The notes under the pieces: model-generated
Seen by the model: only the letters and a program-made list of their open reading frames with translations
What the model was told of the DNA's origin: nothing
The model's database searches: none
Assembly (NCBI RefSeq): GCF_003063335.1
Contig: NZ_NERX01000001.1
Coordinates: 744,001-808,000 of the forward strand
Direction of reading: 5' to 3'
DNA from: Limnohabitans sp. MMS-10A-192
Lineage (GTDB): Bacteria > Pseudomonadota > Gammaproteobacteria > Burkholderiales > Burkholderiaceae_C
Length of the DNA stretch: 64,000 nt
Position numbers and translations under genes: made by a program
Shown here: positions 15,877-24,462 of the stretch, in pieces
Layout: every line of letters begins with the position of its first letter
Position numbering within the stretch: position 1 is the stretch's first letter

Positions 15877-18800
15877 ATGCAACTGCCCAGCCTGATTTCC
15901 GGCAAACGTTTCACCCTGCCCCGCCCTGTCGGATCAGCCGATGCCGTGCTGCTGGCCCAGCTGGCCGAGCGCGAAAAAAAGGCCGGCAAACTCACCGCCA
16001 TCATCACCAGCGACGCGGCCGACGCCCAGCGCCTGATGGACGAGCTGGTGTTTTTTGCGCCCGGCCTGCGCTGCGTGATGTTCCCCGACTGGGAAACACT
16101 GCCCTACGACACCTTCTCGCCGCACCAGGATTTGATCAGCGAGCGCTTGGCCACGCTCTGGCGCATCAAGCAGCGTAACCACGAAGAAAGCGCCGACGTG
16201 GTGCTGGTGCCTGCCACCACCGCGCTGTACCGGCTGGCACCGCCGTCCTTTTTGGCGGGCTACACCTTCGAGTTCAAGGTCAAGCAAAAGCTGGACGAAG
16301 CCCAGCTCAAGGCCCAGTTGACACTGGCGGGCTACTCGCATGTGAGCCAGGTGGTCAGCCCCGGCGAATACGCGGTGCGTGGCGGCTTGATTGACCTCTT
16401 CCCCATGGGCTCGCTGGTGCCTTACCGGGTGGATCTGTTCGACGACGAGATCGACTCCATTCGCACCTTCGACCCCGACAGCCAGCGCAGCCTCTACCCC
16501 GTGCCCGAGGTGCGGCTCTTGCCGGGTCGCGAGTTTCCGATGGACGAGGCGGCACGTGCGCGCTTTCGCAGCCGCTGGCGCGAACTGCTCGAAGGCGACC
16601 CGACCAAAAGCCGCATCTACAAAGACATGGGCAACGGCGTGGCCACGGCGGGCATTGAGTACTACCTGCCGCTGTTTTTTGAAGAAACCGCCACGGTGTT
16701 TGACTACCTGGGCGCTGGGCAAGCGGACGCGGCCACCGTGGTGCTGCACGGCGATCTGGAACCCGCCTTTCAACGCTTTTGGCAAGACACCCGCGACCGC
16801 TACCGCCTGGTGCAGGGCGACCCCGAGCGGCCTGTGCTGCCGCCCGATGCGCTGTTTTTGAGCGCTGAGCAGTTCTACACCCTGACCAACGGCCACGCCC
16901 AATTGGCTTTGCGGGCAGGCACAGCCGATGTGGCCGACAACGCCTTGGCTCAAGCTCTGCCCGAGCTGACGGTGGTGCGCGGTGCCGAAGACCCATTGGC
17001 CCGACTGCAAGCCCACATCCACAGCGGCAAAACTCGCGTGCTGATCCTGGCCGAAAGCGATGGCCGCCGCGAAAGCCTGCTCGACTTTGTGCGCTCCAGC
17101 GGCCTCACGCCCCCGGTGTTTGACAGCCTCGAAGAGTTTTTGACCAGCAACGAAAAAGTCGGCATGGCCACGGCAGCACTGGTCAGCGGTTTTCATTGGT
17201 TTGAGCACGACATTGACCTCGTCACCGAAACCGAACTCTTTGCCGCAGGCCCGACCACACGCCGCCGCAAAAAGCAGGAACAGGTCAGTGATGTCGAAGC
17301 GCTGATCAAAGACCTGAGCGAACTCAACGTGGGCGACCCGGTGGTGCACAGTGCCCACGGCATTGGCCGCTACCGGGGTCTGGTCAACATGGACATGGGC
17401 CAGAAGAACCCCGATGGCACGCCCGCCTTGCAGGAGTTTTTGCACCTCGAATACGCCGACCAAGCCACGCTGTATGTGCCCGTGAGCCAGCTGCAACTGA
17501 TTGGCCGATACACGGGCGTGAGCGCCGACGAAGCGCCGCTGCACAAGCTGGGCTCGGGCCAATGGGAAAAAGCCAAGCGCAAAGCGGCTGAGCAGGTGCG
17601 CGACTCAGCGGCCGAATTGCTCAACATTTACGCACGACGCGCTGCCCGCGAAGGTCACCCTTTCCGCTACAGCCCGCAAGACTACGAAACCTTTGCCAAC
17701 GACTTCGGCTTTGAAGAAACCGCTGACCAAAAGGCGGCCATCCACTGCGTCATCCAAGACATGATCAGCCCCCGCCCCATGGACCGGCTGGTCTGCGGCG
17801 ATGTGGGCTTTGGCAAGACCGAGGTCGCGCTGCGGGCCGCCTTTGTGGCTGTCACGGGCGGCAAGCAAGTGGCACTGCTGGCGCCCACCACGCTGCTGGC
17901 CGAGCAGCACTACCAAACGCTCAAAGACCGCTTTGCCAAATGGCCCGTCAAGGTGGCCGAAGTCTCGCGCTTCAGGTCGGGCAAAGAGGTCACTGCGGCT
18001 CTCAAAGGCATCGCCGATGGCACGGTGGACATCGTGGTCGGCACGCACAAGCTGCTGAGCGAATCCACCAAGTTCCATGACCTGGGCTTGCTCATCATCG
18101 ACGAAGAGCATCGCTTTGGCGTGCGCCACAAAGAGGCCATGAAAGCCCTGCGCGCCGAGGTGGATGTGCTCACGCTCACGGCCACCCCCATCCCCCGCAC
18201 CATGGGCATGGCCTTGGAAGGCCTGCGCGATCTGAGCGTGATTGCCACCGCACCGCAACGCCGCCTGGCCATCAAAACCTTTGTGCGCAACGAAGGCACG
18301 GGCGTGATCCGCGAGGCGGTGCTGCGCGAACTCAAACGCGGCGGGCAGTGCTACTTTTTGCACAACGAGGTCGAGACCATCGAAAACCGCCGCCAGAAGC
18401 TCGAAGAAATCCTGCCCGAAGCCCGCATCGCCGTGGCCCACGGCCAGATGCCCGAACGTGAGCTGGAGCGCGTCATGCGCGACTTTGTGGCCCAGCGCTA
18501 CAACATCTTGCTGTGCTCGACCATCATCGAGACCGGCATCGACGTGCCCACGGCCAACACCATCGTGATTTCACGCGCCGACAAGTTCGGCCTGGCCCAG
18601 CTGCACCAGTTGCGCGGGCGCGTGGGTCGCTCGCACCACCAAGCCTATGCCTATTTGATGGTGCCCGAGATCGAAGGCCTGACCAAACAAGCCGCCCAAC
18701 GGCTCGACGCGATCCAGCAAATGGAAGAACTGGGCAGCGGTTTTTACCTGGCCATGCACGACCTGGAGATTCGTGGCGCGGGCGAAGTGCTGGGCGAAAA

Positions 18801-19371
18801 CCAGAGCGGCAACATGCTCGAAGTGGGCTTTCAGCTCTACAACGAAATGCTGTCCGAGGCGGTGCGCAGCTTGAAAGCAGGCAAAGAACCCGACCTGCTC
18901 AGCCCCCTGTCGGTCACGACCGACATCAACCTGCATGCCCCCGCCCTGCTGCCCAACGATTACTGCGGCGACGTGCACCTGCGCTTGTCGTTCTACAAAA
19001 AACTGGCCACCGCCAAAACCAGCGACCAGATCGACGCCCTGCTCGAAGAGCTGGTCGACCGCTTTGGCAAACTCCCCCCCCAAGCGCAAACGCTGGTGGA
19101 TGTGCACCGCCTGCGCGTGCTGACCCAGCCCTATGGCGTCATCAAGGTCGATGCCGCCCCGGGCATCATCCAGATCACCTTCAAACCCAACCCGCCCGTG
19201 GACCCCATGGCCATCATCGGCCTGATTCAGAAGAACAAACACATCAAACTGGCGGGCAACGACAAGATCCGCATCGAACGCGAACTGCCCGACCCCAAGG
19301 CGCGGGCGCAGATGGTGCGGGATGTGTTGCGCTCATTGGGTCAGCCTAAAACCGAAACCGCCCCAGCCTGA
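15877..19371 (+). CDS. mfd: Transcription-repair coupling factor Mfd
   Basis: ATP-dependent translocase of 1164 residues that dislodges stalled RNA polymerase and recruits UvrA. The N-terminal UvrB-like module has LPYDTFSPHQDLISERLATL, the RNA-polymerase-interacting domain has GDPVVHSAHGIGRYRGLV, Walker A is CGDVGFGKTEVALRAAF, the DEEH box is LLIIDEEHRFGVRHKEAM, then LTLTATPIPRTMGMAL, STIIETGIDVPTANTI and QLRGRVGRSHHQAYAY, and a C-terminal TRCF domain. Start at MQLPSLISGKRF gives normal length; a 69-codon in-frame extension lies in the hairpin-rich leader and is unlikely. serB follows 32 bp downstream. Confidence 0.97.
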   Translation: MQLPSLISGKRFTLPRPVGSADAVLLAQLAEREKKAGKLTAIITSDAADAQRLMDELVFFAPGLRCVMFPDWETLPYDTFSPHQDLISERLATLWRIKQRNHEESADVVLVPATTALYRLAPPSFLAGYTFEFKVKQKLDEAQLKAQLTLAGYSHVSQVVSPGEYAVRGGLIDLFPMGSLVPYRVDLFDDEIDSIRTFDPDSQRSLYPVPEVRLLPGREFPMDEAARARFRSRWRELLEGDPTKSRIYKDMGNGVATAGIEYYLPLFFEETATVFDYLGAGQADAATVVLHGDLEPAFQRFWQDTRDRYRLVQGDPERPVLPPDALFLSAEQFYTLTNGHAQLALRAGTADVADNALAQALPELTVVRGAEDPLARLQAHIHSGKTRVLILAESDGRRESLLDFVRSSGLTPPVFDSLEEFLTSNEKVGMATAALVSGFHWFEHDIDLVTETELFAAGPTTRRRKKQEQVSDVEALIKDLSELNVGDPVVHSAHGIGRYRGLVNMDMGQKNPDGTPALQEFLHLEYADQATLYVPVSQLQLIGRYTGVSADEAPLHKLGSGQWEKAKRKAAEQVRDSAAELLNIYARRAAREGHPFRYSPQDYETFANDFGFEETADQKAAIHCVIQDMISPRPMDRLVCGDVGFGKTEVALRAAFVAVTGGKQVALLAPTTLLAEQHYQTLKDRFAKWPVKVAEVSRFRSGKEVTAALKGIADGTVDIVVGTHKLLSESTKFHDLGLLIIDEEHRFGVRHKEAMKALRAEVDVLTLTATPIPRTMGMALEGLRDLSVIATAPQRRLAIKTFVRNEGTGVIREAVLRELKRGGQCYFLHNEVETIENRRQKLEEILPEARIAVAHGQMPERELERVMRDFVAQRYNILLCSTIIETGIDVPTANTIVISRADKFGLAQLHQLRGRVGRSHHQAYAYLMVPEIEGLTKQAAQRLDAIQQMEELGSGFYLAMHDLEIRGAGEVLGENQSGNMLEVGFQLYNEMLSEAVRSLKAGKEPDLLSPLSVTTDINLHAPALLPNDYCGDVHLRLSFYKKLATAKTSDQIDALLEELVDRFGKLPPQAQTLVDVHRLRVLTQPYGVIKVDAAPGIIQITFKPNPPVDPMAIIGLIQKNKHIKLAGNDKIRIERELPDPKARAQMVRDVLRSLGQPKTETAPA

Positions 19372-19403
19372 GTCCTTTCAACGATCTTCGATAATCCTGA
19401 CCC

Positions 19404-20120
19404 ATGACCACCGTTACCGAATTTGCCCCTGGCCTTGCCATTCAAGGCTTCACCGCTCCCCTGTCTCTGTCCCAGTTCAAGCTGATCGCGTTTGACATGG
19501 ACTCCACGCTCATCAGCATCGAGTGCATCGACGAGATCGCTGATGCCGTGGGCCGCAAGGCCGAAGTGGCCGCCATCACCGAAGCGGCCATGCGCGGCGA
19601 GATCACCGACTTCAAAGAGAGCCTGCGTCGCCGCCTGGCCCTGCTCAAGGGCGTGACGCTGGCCGACATGGAACGCGTTTACACCGAGCGCCTGAAGATC
19701 AACCCCGGTGCGGCCGAGCTGATTACCGCTTGCCAAAAAGTGGGCATGAAGGTCTTGCTGGTGTCTGGCGGTTTCACCTTCTTTGCCGACCGCGTCAAAG
19801 CGCGTTTGAACATCGACTTTGCCCGCTCGAACAGGCTGGAGATCGTGAACGGCGAACTAACGGGCGGCTTGGTGATGCAAAGCTGGGGCGACATCTGCGA
19901 CGGCGCAGAAAAACGCCGCACCCTGCTCGAAGTCGCATCGCTGCTGGGCATCGAGCCACACGAGTGCATCGCCATGGGCGACGGCGCGAACGACCTGCCC
20001 ATGATGGGCGCTGCCGGTTTGTCGGTGGCCTACCACGCCAAACCCAAAGTGCGTGAGCAGGCCATGGTCGCCATTCATGAAGGTGGGCTGGATCGATTGC
20101 TGGAAGTCGTCAAACCCTGA
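19404..20120 (+). CDS. serB: Phosphoserine phosphatase
   Basis: HAD-superfamily enzyme of 238 residues releasing serine from O-phosphoserine in the last step of serine synthesis. Motif I is FDMDSTLISIECIDEIAD (nucleophile Asp and general acid Asp, DxDST), motif II lies in KVLLVSGGFTFFADRVK, and motif III is AMGDGANDLPMMGAAGL with the preceding lysine in GAEKRRTLLE. Cytosolic, no ACT domain. Probably in the mfd transcript (32-bp gap). The stop is followed by the repeat patch at 20.1 kb. Confidence 0.95.
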   Translation: MTTVTEFAPGLAIQGFTAPLSLSQFKLIAFDMDSTLISIECIDEIADAVGRKAEVAAITEAAMRGEITDFKESLRRRLALLKGVTLADMERVYTERLKINPGAAELITACQKVGMKVLLVSGGFTFFADRVKARLNIDFARSNRLEIVNGELTGGLVMQSWGDICDGAEKRRTLLEVASLLGIEPHECIAMGDGANDLPMMGAAGLSVAYHAKPKVREQAMVAIHEGGLDRLLEVVKP

Positions 20121-20128
20121 GCTGAAGC

Positions 20129-20370
20129 AGGCATGGACCCCGCATCCAGTGCGGGGTGACAGACATGAGCCAGTGACTGCCGTCACTACGCCCATGTCAT
20201 GCCGGACCTGATCCGGCATCCATGCATGAACAAGCGCTCCTACAGCGCAACGGCTGCAATATGCCTTGTCATGCCGGACTTGATCCGGCATCCACCCATG
20301 AACAAGCGCTCCAACAGCGCAAGAGCCGCAATATGCCTTGTCATGCCGGACTTGATCCGGCATCCATGCA
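20129..20370. repeat. REP-like array with 72-bp tandem period between serB and the DUF3820 gene
   Basis: A first palindrome ACCCCGCATCCAGTGCGGGGT at about 20137 is followed by three copies of the palindrome TGCCGGAC(C/T)TGATCCGGCA whose GTC starts lie at 20196, 20268 and 20340, exactly 72 bp apart. The intervening 45 bp is also conserved (ATGAACAAGCGCTCC, CAATATGCCTT), so the whole 72-bp unit is duplicated. It lies between convergent genes. Confidence 0.9.
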
Positions 20371-20382
20371 TGACCTAGCGCA

Positions 20383-20592
20383 TCAACGGCGCAAAGGACG
20401 CAGCAAGTCCTTGAGGCCGTTGTGGTCGATCTCTTGCATCAGACGCAGCAGCTGACCGACCTCGCCTTTGGGAAAGCCCTCCCGCGCAAACCAATTGAGG
20501 TAGTTGCCGGGCAAGTCGGCGATCAGCACGCCCTTGTGTTTGCCAAAGGGCATGGGCGTGTTCACCAGCTTGAGCAGGTCGTCGGGCTTCAT
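20383..20592 (-). CDS. DUF3820 family protein
   Basis: Small protein of 69 residues matching the DUF3820 family (Pfam name: putative quorum-sensing-regulated virulence factor). Signature MPFGKHKGVLIADLPGNYL and NWFAREGFPKGEVGQLL spans almost the whole length. The function is not established. Start MKPDDLLKLVN is taken because its ATG overlaps the stop of the upstream hydrolase by 4 bp; the longer frame upstream lies within that hydrolase. A role in nucleic-acid or exonuclease-related processes has been suggested for relatives, but nothing here shows it. Confidence 0.85.
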   Translation of the reverse strand: MKPDDLLKLVNTPMPFGKHKGVLIADLPGNYLNWFAREGFPKGEVGQLLRLMQEIDHNGLKDLLRPLRR

Positions 20593-21428
20593 GCCGCACC
20601 CCAGAGCCATGCACGCACACGGGCATGAAACGCTTCGGGCCGGGAAATCATGACCCAATGCCCACAGGGCAAGCCTTGCACAGCGCTGCCAGGGGTGGCG
20701 GCAATTTTTTCAAGCCATTGGGCGGAATGGAACATGAAGGGCTTGCGCTCGCCATAGACAAACAAGAGCGGCATCGGCAATTGAATTGGCGCCGCCTGCT
20801 TGAAACCACTCGCCGTGCCGAACCACTGCATGGCGTAGGGGTAGTTCATTTTGTGGGTGATGGTGGCCGGATCGGTGGGGCAGCGCAGCCAGCGGGCCAT
20901 GGCGCGGGTCATGCGGATGCCCAAGTCACCGCCCAACTTCCAGGCCAGGGCCAGCCACACTTGGTAGCCCATGACCGACAACTTTTCCTTAGCTCCCCAA
21001 CTGCGCAGCAAAGCCCCAGAGTTGTGGTCACCCACGTCCACCGCCACCACGCGGGCCACGCGCCCAGCGTGTCGCATGGCGAATTCGTAGCCAAAAATGC
21101 AGCCCCAGTCGTGCAGCATCAGCGTGACAGGCTGGTCGGGGCTGATGCGGTCCACCGCCTGGCGCAGCAGTTGGCACATGTCGTCCAAGCTGGTCGCCGC
21201 AGGGCCGGTCTCAAAGCCGGGCAGCGTCAGGCGGGCGCAGGTGGCGCGGTCTTGCAGTGCGGCCACGGTGCCATCCCACAGGGCGCGGGTGTCTGGCCAG
21301 CCGTGCAGCATCAGCACGACTTCATCGCCCTCACCTTGCAGCCAGACTTCGGTGCCGTTGACATCGATGCACAGCTCGGTGCCGGTTCTGACGGGTTCGA
21401 TGTCGTTGGAGGACCGTTCTTGAGACAT
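20589..21428 (-). CDS. Alpha/beta hydrolase with Asp-type nucleophile (epoxide hydrolase/dehalogenase-like)
   Basis: Protein of 279 residues with an alpha/beta fold: oxyanion HGWP motif in VVLMLHGWPDTRALW, nucleophile position in VTLMLHDWGCIFGYEFA and histidine in LPCGHWVMISRPEAF. The elbow reads HDWGC, with aspartate where serine hydrolases have serine, as in epoxide hydrolases, haloalkane and fluoroacetate dehalogenases. It overlaps the DUF3820 gene by 4 bp. The start giving MSQERSSND is chosen; its upstream region is filled by palindromic repeats. The substrate is unknown. Confidence 0.85.
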   Translation of the reverse strand: MSQERSSNDIEPVRTGTELCIDVNGTEVWLQGEGDEVVLMLHGWPDTRALWDGTVAALQDRATCARLTLPGFETGPAATSLDDMCQLLRQAVDRISPDQPVTLMLHDWGCIFGYEFAMRHAGRVARVVAVDVGDHNSGALLRSWGAKEKLSVMGYQVWLALAWKLGGDLGIRMTRAMARWLRCPTDPATITHKMNYPYAMQWFGTASGFKQAAPIQLPMPLLFVYGERKPFMFHSAQWLEKIAATPGSAVQGLPCGHWVMISRPEAFHARVRAWLWGAA

Positions 21429-21436
21429 GTTGATGT

Positions 21437-21572
21437 CGTCCCGCACTCGATGCGGGATCCATGGTGATGAAGAAATGGACCCCGGATCAAGTCCGGGGTG
21501 ACAGGTTCACGCGTTTCGGGGTGACAAGTTCACGCGTTTCGGGGTGACAGGTTCATGCGATTCGGGGTGACG
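21437..21572. repeat. REP-like palindromes plus 23-bp tandem repeat
   Basis: A palindrome TCCCGCA CTCGA TGCGGGA near 21440 and one ACCCCGGA TCAAG TCCGGGGT near 21480 are followed by three 23-bp tandem units starting GGGGTGACA at 21495, 21518 and 21541 (each GGGGTGAC plus RGTTCAYGCG plus TTTC or ATTC) and a partial fourth. It looks like a slippage expansion of the tail of the palindromic element. Confidence 0.9.
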
Positions 21573-21579
21573 AAGAGAG

Positions 21580-22776
21580 TCAAAGCGCTTTGGCCAGGCG
21601 CGCCACGCCTTCGAGGATCTTGTCTTCGCCCACGGTGGCAAAGCTCAGGCGGAAGGTGGCATTGTCCGGATTGGCGCAGAAGAACGGCGTGCCCGGCACA
21701 AAGGCCACGCCGTTGTCGATGGCGCGCTTGGCGAACACATTGCCGTCAGCCACCTTGCCGCCTGCGCCCGTGAGGCGCGCCCACACGAACAAGCCGCCTT
21801 GCGGCTGCACAAACTCGACCGCATCGCCCAACTCACGGCGCAACGCGTCGCCCATGGTTTGGGCGCGCTTTGCATAGACGGCACGCACTTTGTCCAGCGT
21901 GGCGGGCATGCGACCGGCTTTCAAGTATTGCGCGGCCGTGGCCTGTGCAAAGGTGCTGGTGTGCGCGTCGCTGAATTGCTTGCACATGGTGGCGCGGGCC
22001 AACAGCTCGGCAGGCGCGATCATCCAGCCCACACGCAGGCCGGGCGACAAGACTTTGGACAGTGAGCCGCAATGCACCAGCAATTCGCGGCTGCCAGGCA
22101 CCGAGGCGCTCATGGCCAACAGGCTGGGCGGCGGGGCTTCACCAAAGTACAAATCACCATAGGGGTCGTCTTCCACGATCAGGGTCTGGTGCTTGACGGC
22201 CATCTCCAGCACCTGTTGGCGGCGCTCTGCGCTGAGCAAGGCCCCGCTGGGGTTGCCAAAGGTGGGAATCAAATAAACAAACTTGGGCTTGTGCTCGGCG
22301 ATCAGCTTTTCCAGTTCGTCAGTCTTCACGCCGTGACCGTCCACCGGGGCGCTGATGAGCTCGGCCCCATACAAACGGAAGCACTGGATGGTGGCCAAAA
22401 AGGTCGGGCCTTCCACGATCACCTTGTCGCCGGGGCTGATCATGGTCTTGCCGATCAAATCGAGCGCTTGTTGGCTGCCAGTCGTCACGATCAGCTGCTC
22501 TGCGGTGACGTCTTTGGCGCCCTTTTGGGCCATGAAGTGGGCCAGTTGCTCGCGCAGCGGACCAAAGCCTTCGGTCGCGCCGTATTGCAGGGCAGCGCCC
22601 GGGTCTTGCGCCAAAGCAGCATTGCTGGCTTCGCGGATGCCCTCCACGTCAAACATCGCGCTGTCGGGAAAGCCGCCCGCAAAACTGATGATGCCCGGCT
22701 TGCCCAAGAGCTTGAACAGCTCACGGATGGCGGAGGTTTCGACGTTGTTCAGGCGGTCGGCAAATTGCAAAGACAT
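21580..22776 (-). CDS. PLP-dependent aminotransferase class I/II (2-aminoadipate transaminase/LysN-like)
   Basis: Fold-type I aminotransferase of 398 residues. Visible: FAGGFPDSAMFDVEGIREA and LQYGATEGFGPLREQLA typical of the LysN/MocR-related group, TTGSQQALDLIGK, IPTFGNPSGALLS, EDDPYGDLYFGE, the Schiff-base lysine in HCGSLSKVLSPGLRVGW and the C-terminal RLSFATVGEDKILEGV. The substrate is probably an alpha-amino acid such as aminoadipate, leucine or an aromatic acid; it cannot be fixed from sequence. Start is the ATG giving MSLQFADRLNNVE. Divergent from nth across 55 bp. Confidence 0.9.
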   Translation of the reverse strand: MSLQFADRLNNVETSAIRELFKLLGKPGIISFAGGFPDSAMFDVEGIREASNAALAQDPGAALQYGATEGFGPLREQLAHFMAQKGAKDVTAEQLIVTTGSQQALDLIGKTMISPGDKVIVEGPTFLATIQCFRLYGAELISAPVDGHGVKTDELEKLIAEHKPKFVYLIPTFGNPSGALLSAERRQQVLEMAVKHQTLIVEDDPYGDLYFGEAPPPSLLAMSASVPGSRELLVHCGSLSKVLSPGLRVGWMIAPAELLARATMCKQFSDAHTSTFAQATAAQYLKAGRMPATLDKVRAVYAKRAQTMGDALRRELGDAVEFVQPQGGLFVWARLTGAGGKVADGNVFAKRAIDNGVAFVPGTPFFCANPDNATFRLSFATVGEDKILEGVARLAKAL

Positions 22777-22831
22777 GGTGGTGTATCTTCCCGGGTTGAA
22801 TTGGCCCTCATTTTGCCAACATCCAAAGACC

Positions 22832-23464
22832 ATGAAGCCCGCACAGATCGAATCTTTTTTTGCCACGCTGCAAGCCGCCAACCCCATGCCTGTGACCGAG
22901 CTGGAATACACCAGCGTCTTTGAGCTGCTGGCCGCCGTGCTGTTGTCGGCCCAGGCCACCGACGTGGGCGTGAACAAGGCCACACGCAAGTTGTTCCCGG
23001 TAGCAGGCTCGCCGCAAAAAATTCTGAACCTCGGGCTGGAGGGGCTGGAGGGCTACATCAAGACCATTGGCCTGTACCGCAGCAAAGCCAAACACCTGAT
23101 GGAGACCTGCCGCATTTTGGTGGAGCAGCACGGCGGCCAGGTGCCCCGCAGCCGTGAAGCCCTGGAAGCACTGCCCGGGGTGGGCCGCAAAACGGCCAAT
23201 GTGGTGCTCAACTCGGCCTTTGGCGAAGCGACCATGGCGGTGGACACGCACATCTTCCGCATGGGCAACCGCACGGGCCTGGCACCGGGTAAAACGCCTT
23301 TGGAAGTGGAACTCAAACTGCTCAAGCGCATCCCGGCCAAGTACTTGGTGGACGCACACCATTGGCTGATCTTGCACGGCCGCTATGTGTGCCAAGCGCG
23401 CAAGCCGATGTGCGGGCAGTGCTCGGTGTCGGCATTTTGCGATTTCAAGCTCAAAACAACTTGA
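22832..23464 (+). CDS. nth: Endonuclease III (DNA glycosylase/AP lyase)
   Basis: Base-excision repair enzyme of 210 residues removing oxidised pyrimidines. The helix-hairpin-helix LPGVGRKTANVVLNSAF carries the catalytic lysine, the catalytic aspartate is in MAVDTHIFRMGNR, and a 4Fe-4S loop CQARKPMCGQCSVSAFC has the C-x6-C-x2-C-x5-C spacing. Start at MKPAQIESFFATLQ matches other Nth proteins; a long in-frame extension to 22355 runs antisense through the aminotransferase and is a shadow. Confidence 0.97.
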   Translation: MKPAQIESFFATLQAANPMPVTELEYTSVFELLAAVLLSAQATDVGVNKATRKLFPVAGSPQKILNLGLEGLEGYIKTIGLYRSKAKHLMETCRILVEQHGGQVPRSREALEALPGVGRKTANVVLNSAFGEATMAVDTHIFRMGNRTGLAPGKTPLEVELKLLKRIPAKYLVDAHHWLILHGRYVCQARKPMCGQCSVSAFCDFKLKTT

Positions 23465-23517
23465 AATCAATCCGATTTTCGGCGTACTTTGGTGCTCTCA
23501 TCCAGTCATCAGGTGAC

Positions 23518-23535
23518 CCTGTCGACAGGTAAAAT
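23518..23535 (+). promoter_or_regulatory. Palindrome CCTGTCGACAGG abutting a candidate -10 box
   Basis: A perfect 12-bp palindrome at 23518-23529 is directly followed by TAAAAT at 23530-23535, upstream of the four-gene DUF3348/DUF802/OmpA/DUF2894 operon. This is where a repressor operator would sit. No -35 box is clear. Confidence 0.4.
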
Positions 23536-23679
23536 CCCTCATGAAAATGGCCGCATCTCGCGGTCCGTGCCTTGAAGGCACATTCCTTCCGCTTGCAAGA
23601 TCGTCACCCGGCGTGAGCACACCGCCCAAGCTTCTTGGGAGCGGCCAGCCTTGCCATTCGATTCCAAACCGATACGTCC

Positions 23680-24462
23680 ATGACGCGAGCCCTGCCGCGT
23701 GCCCACCTCAACAGTTCCAGACTTGTGCGTTTTCTGACCGAGAACGCCATGATCGAGGCCGTCCAAGCCACGGAAGATGTGGGCCAAAAACTGGGCGACT
23801 GGCTGGATTTTCGCCAGGCCATTGCCTTGCACGGCCTGCTGAACCCCGAGCCGCAAGCGCCTGCCACGCTGCCTGCACACCAGCGCCGCGCAGGCCTGAT
23901 GACGCCCGAGGCCTTGGGCCGACACGTCGAAAAATTCAAAGCCGCGCTGGAGCAGTCCATCGCGCAAGGCGCCCCCTCGGGCACCGGGCTGACCCGCATC
24001 GACATGCCACCGGCCACACTCGATGAGCCGATCGAGCCCAAGATCGCCTTTGAGCCCTACCGGCGGTTTTATGCGGCGCACCAGCGCCAGATGGAAAACC
24101 AAGTTCGCACCCTGCGCTCGCAACTGCGAGGCCAGCTGGCCAAAAGCTCGCCCGCCTTGCAGCAATTGGCAGCGCTGGACGCCAGTTTTGAAAACATCCT
24201 CAGCGAGCGCGAAGCGATGCTGCTGGGCAAAGTGCCAAAGCTGCTGGAAAAACGCTTCACGCAAGCCCTCAAACAACACCTCAAGAAGCAGGCCGAAGCC
24301 TTGGCGGAAGACGTCAATGCCCCCCGCCTCAAGCCCGACGCCTGGCTTTTGCCCTGGCGCCAGCAAATGCGCACCGCCTTGCTGGCCGAGCTGGACACCC
24401 GGCTGCAACCGGCCCTGGGCCTGCTTGAAGCATTCAACCAAGAAAGCACTCCCTCTCCATGA
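23680..24462 (+). CDS. DUF3348 family protein, first gene of a putative motor operon
   Basis: Cytosolic-looking protein of 260 residues without signal or membrane helices, recognised as DUF3348 by position and sequence (LNSSRLVRFLTENAMIEAVQ, LGDWLDFRQAIALHGLL). The C-terminal half is charged and probably helical (YAAHQRQMENQVRTLRSQLR, ALKQHLKKQAEALAEDV). Function unknown. It overlaps the DUF802 gene by 4 bp, and all four genes of this operon are coupled by overlaps, suggesting a fixed-stoichiometry complex. Start ATG gives MTRALPRAHLNS; a 15-codon extension exists without a ribosome site. It has a leader of roughly 140 nt with small hairpins. Confidence 0.8.
   Translation: MTRALPRAHLNSSRLVRFLTENAMIEAVQATEDVGQKLGDWLDFRQAIALHGLLNPEPQAPATLPAHQRRAGLMTPEALGRHVEKFKAALEQSIAQGAPSGTGLTRIDMPPATLDEPIEPKIAFEPYRRFYAAHQRQMENQVRTLRSQLRGQLAKSSPALQQLAALDASFENILSEREAMLLGKVPKLLEKRFTQALKQHLKKQAEALAEDVNAPRLKPDAWLLPWRQQMRTALLAELDTRLQPALGLLEAFNQESTPSP

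Noticed and set aside
23518..23529. LexA box before the motor operon
   Set aside because: A proteobacterial SOS box needs CTGT-N8-ACAG; here the half-sites are separated by only 2 bp.
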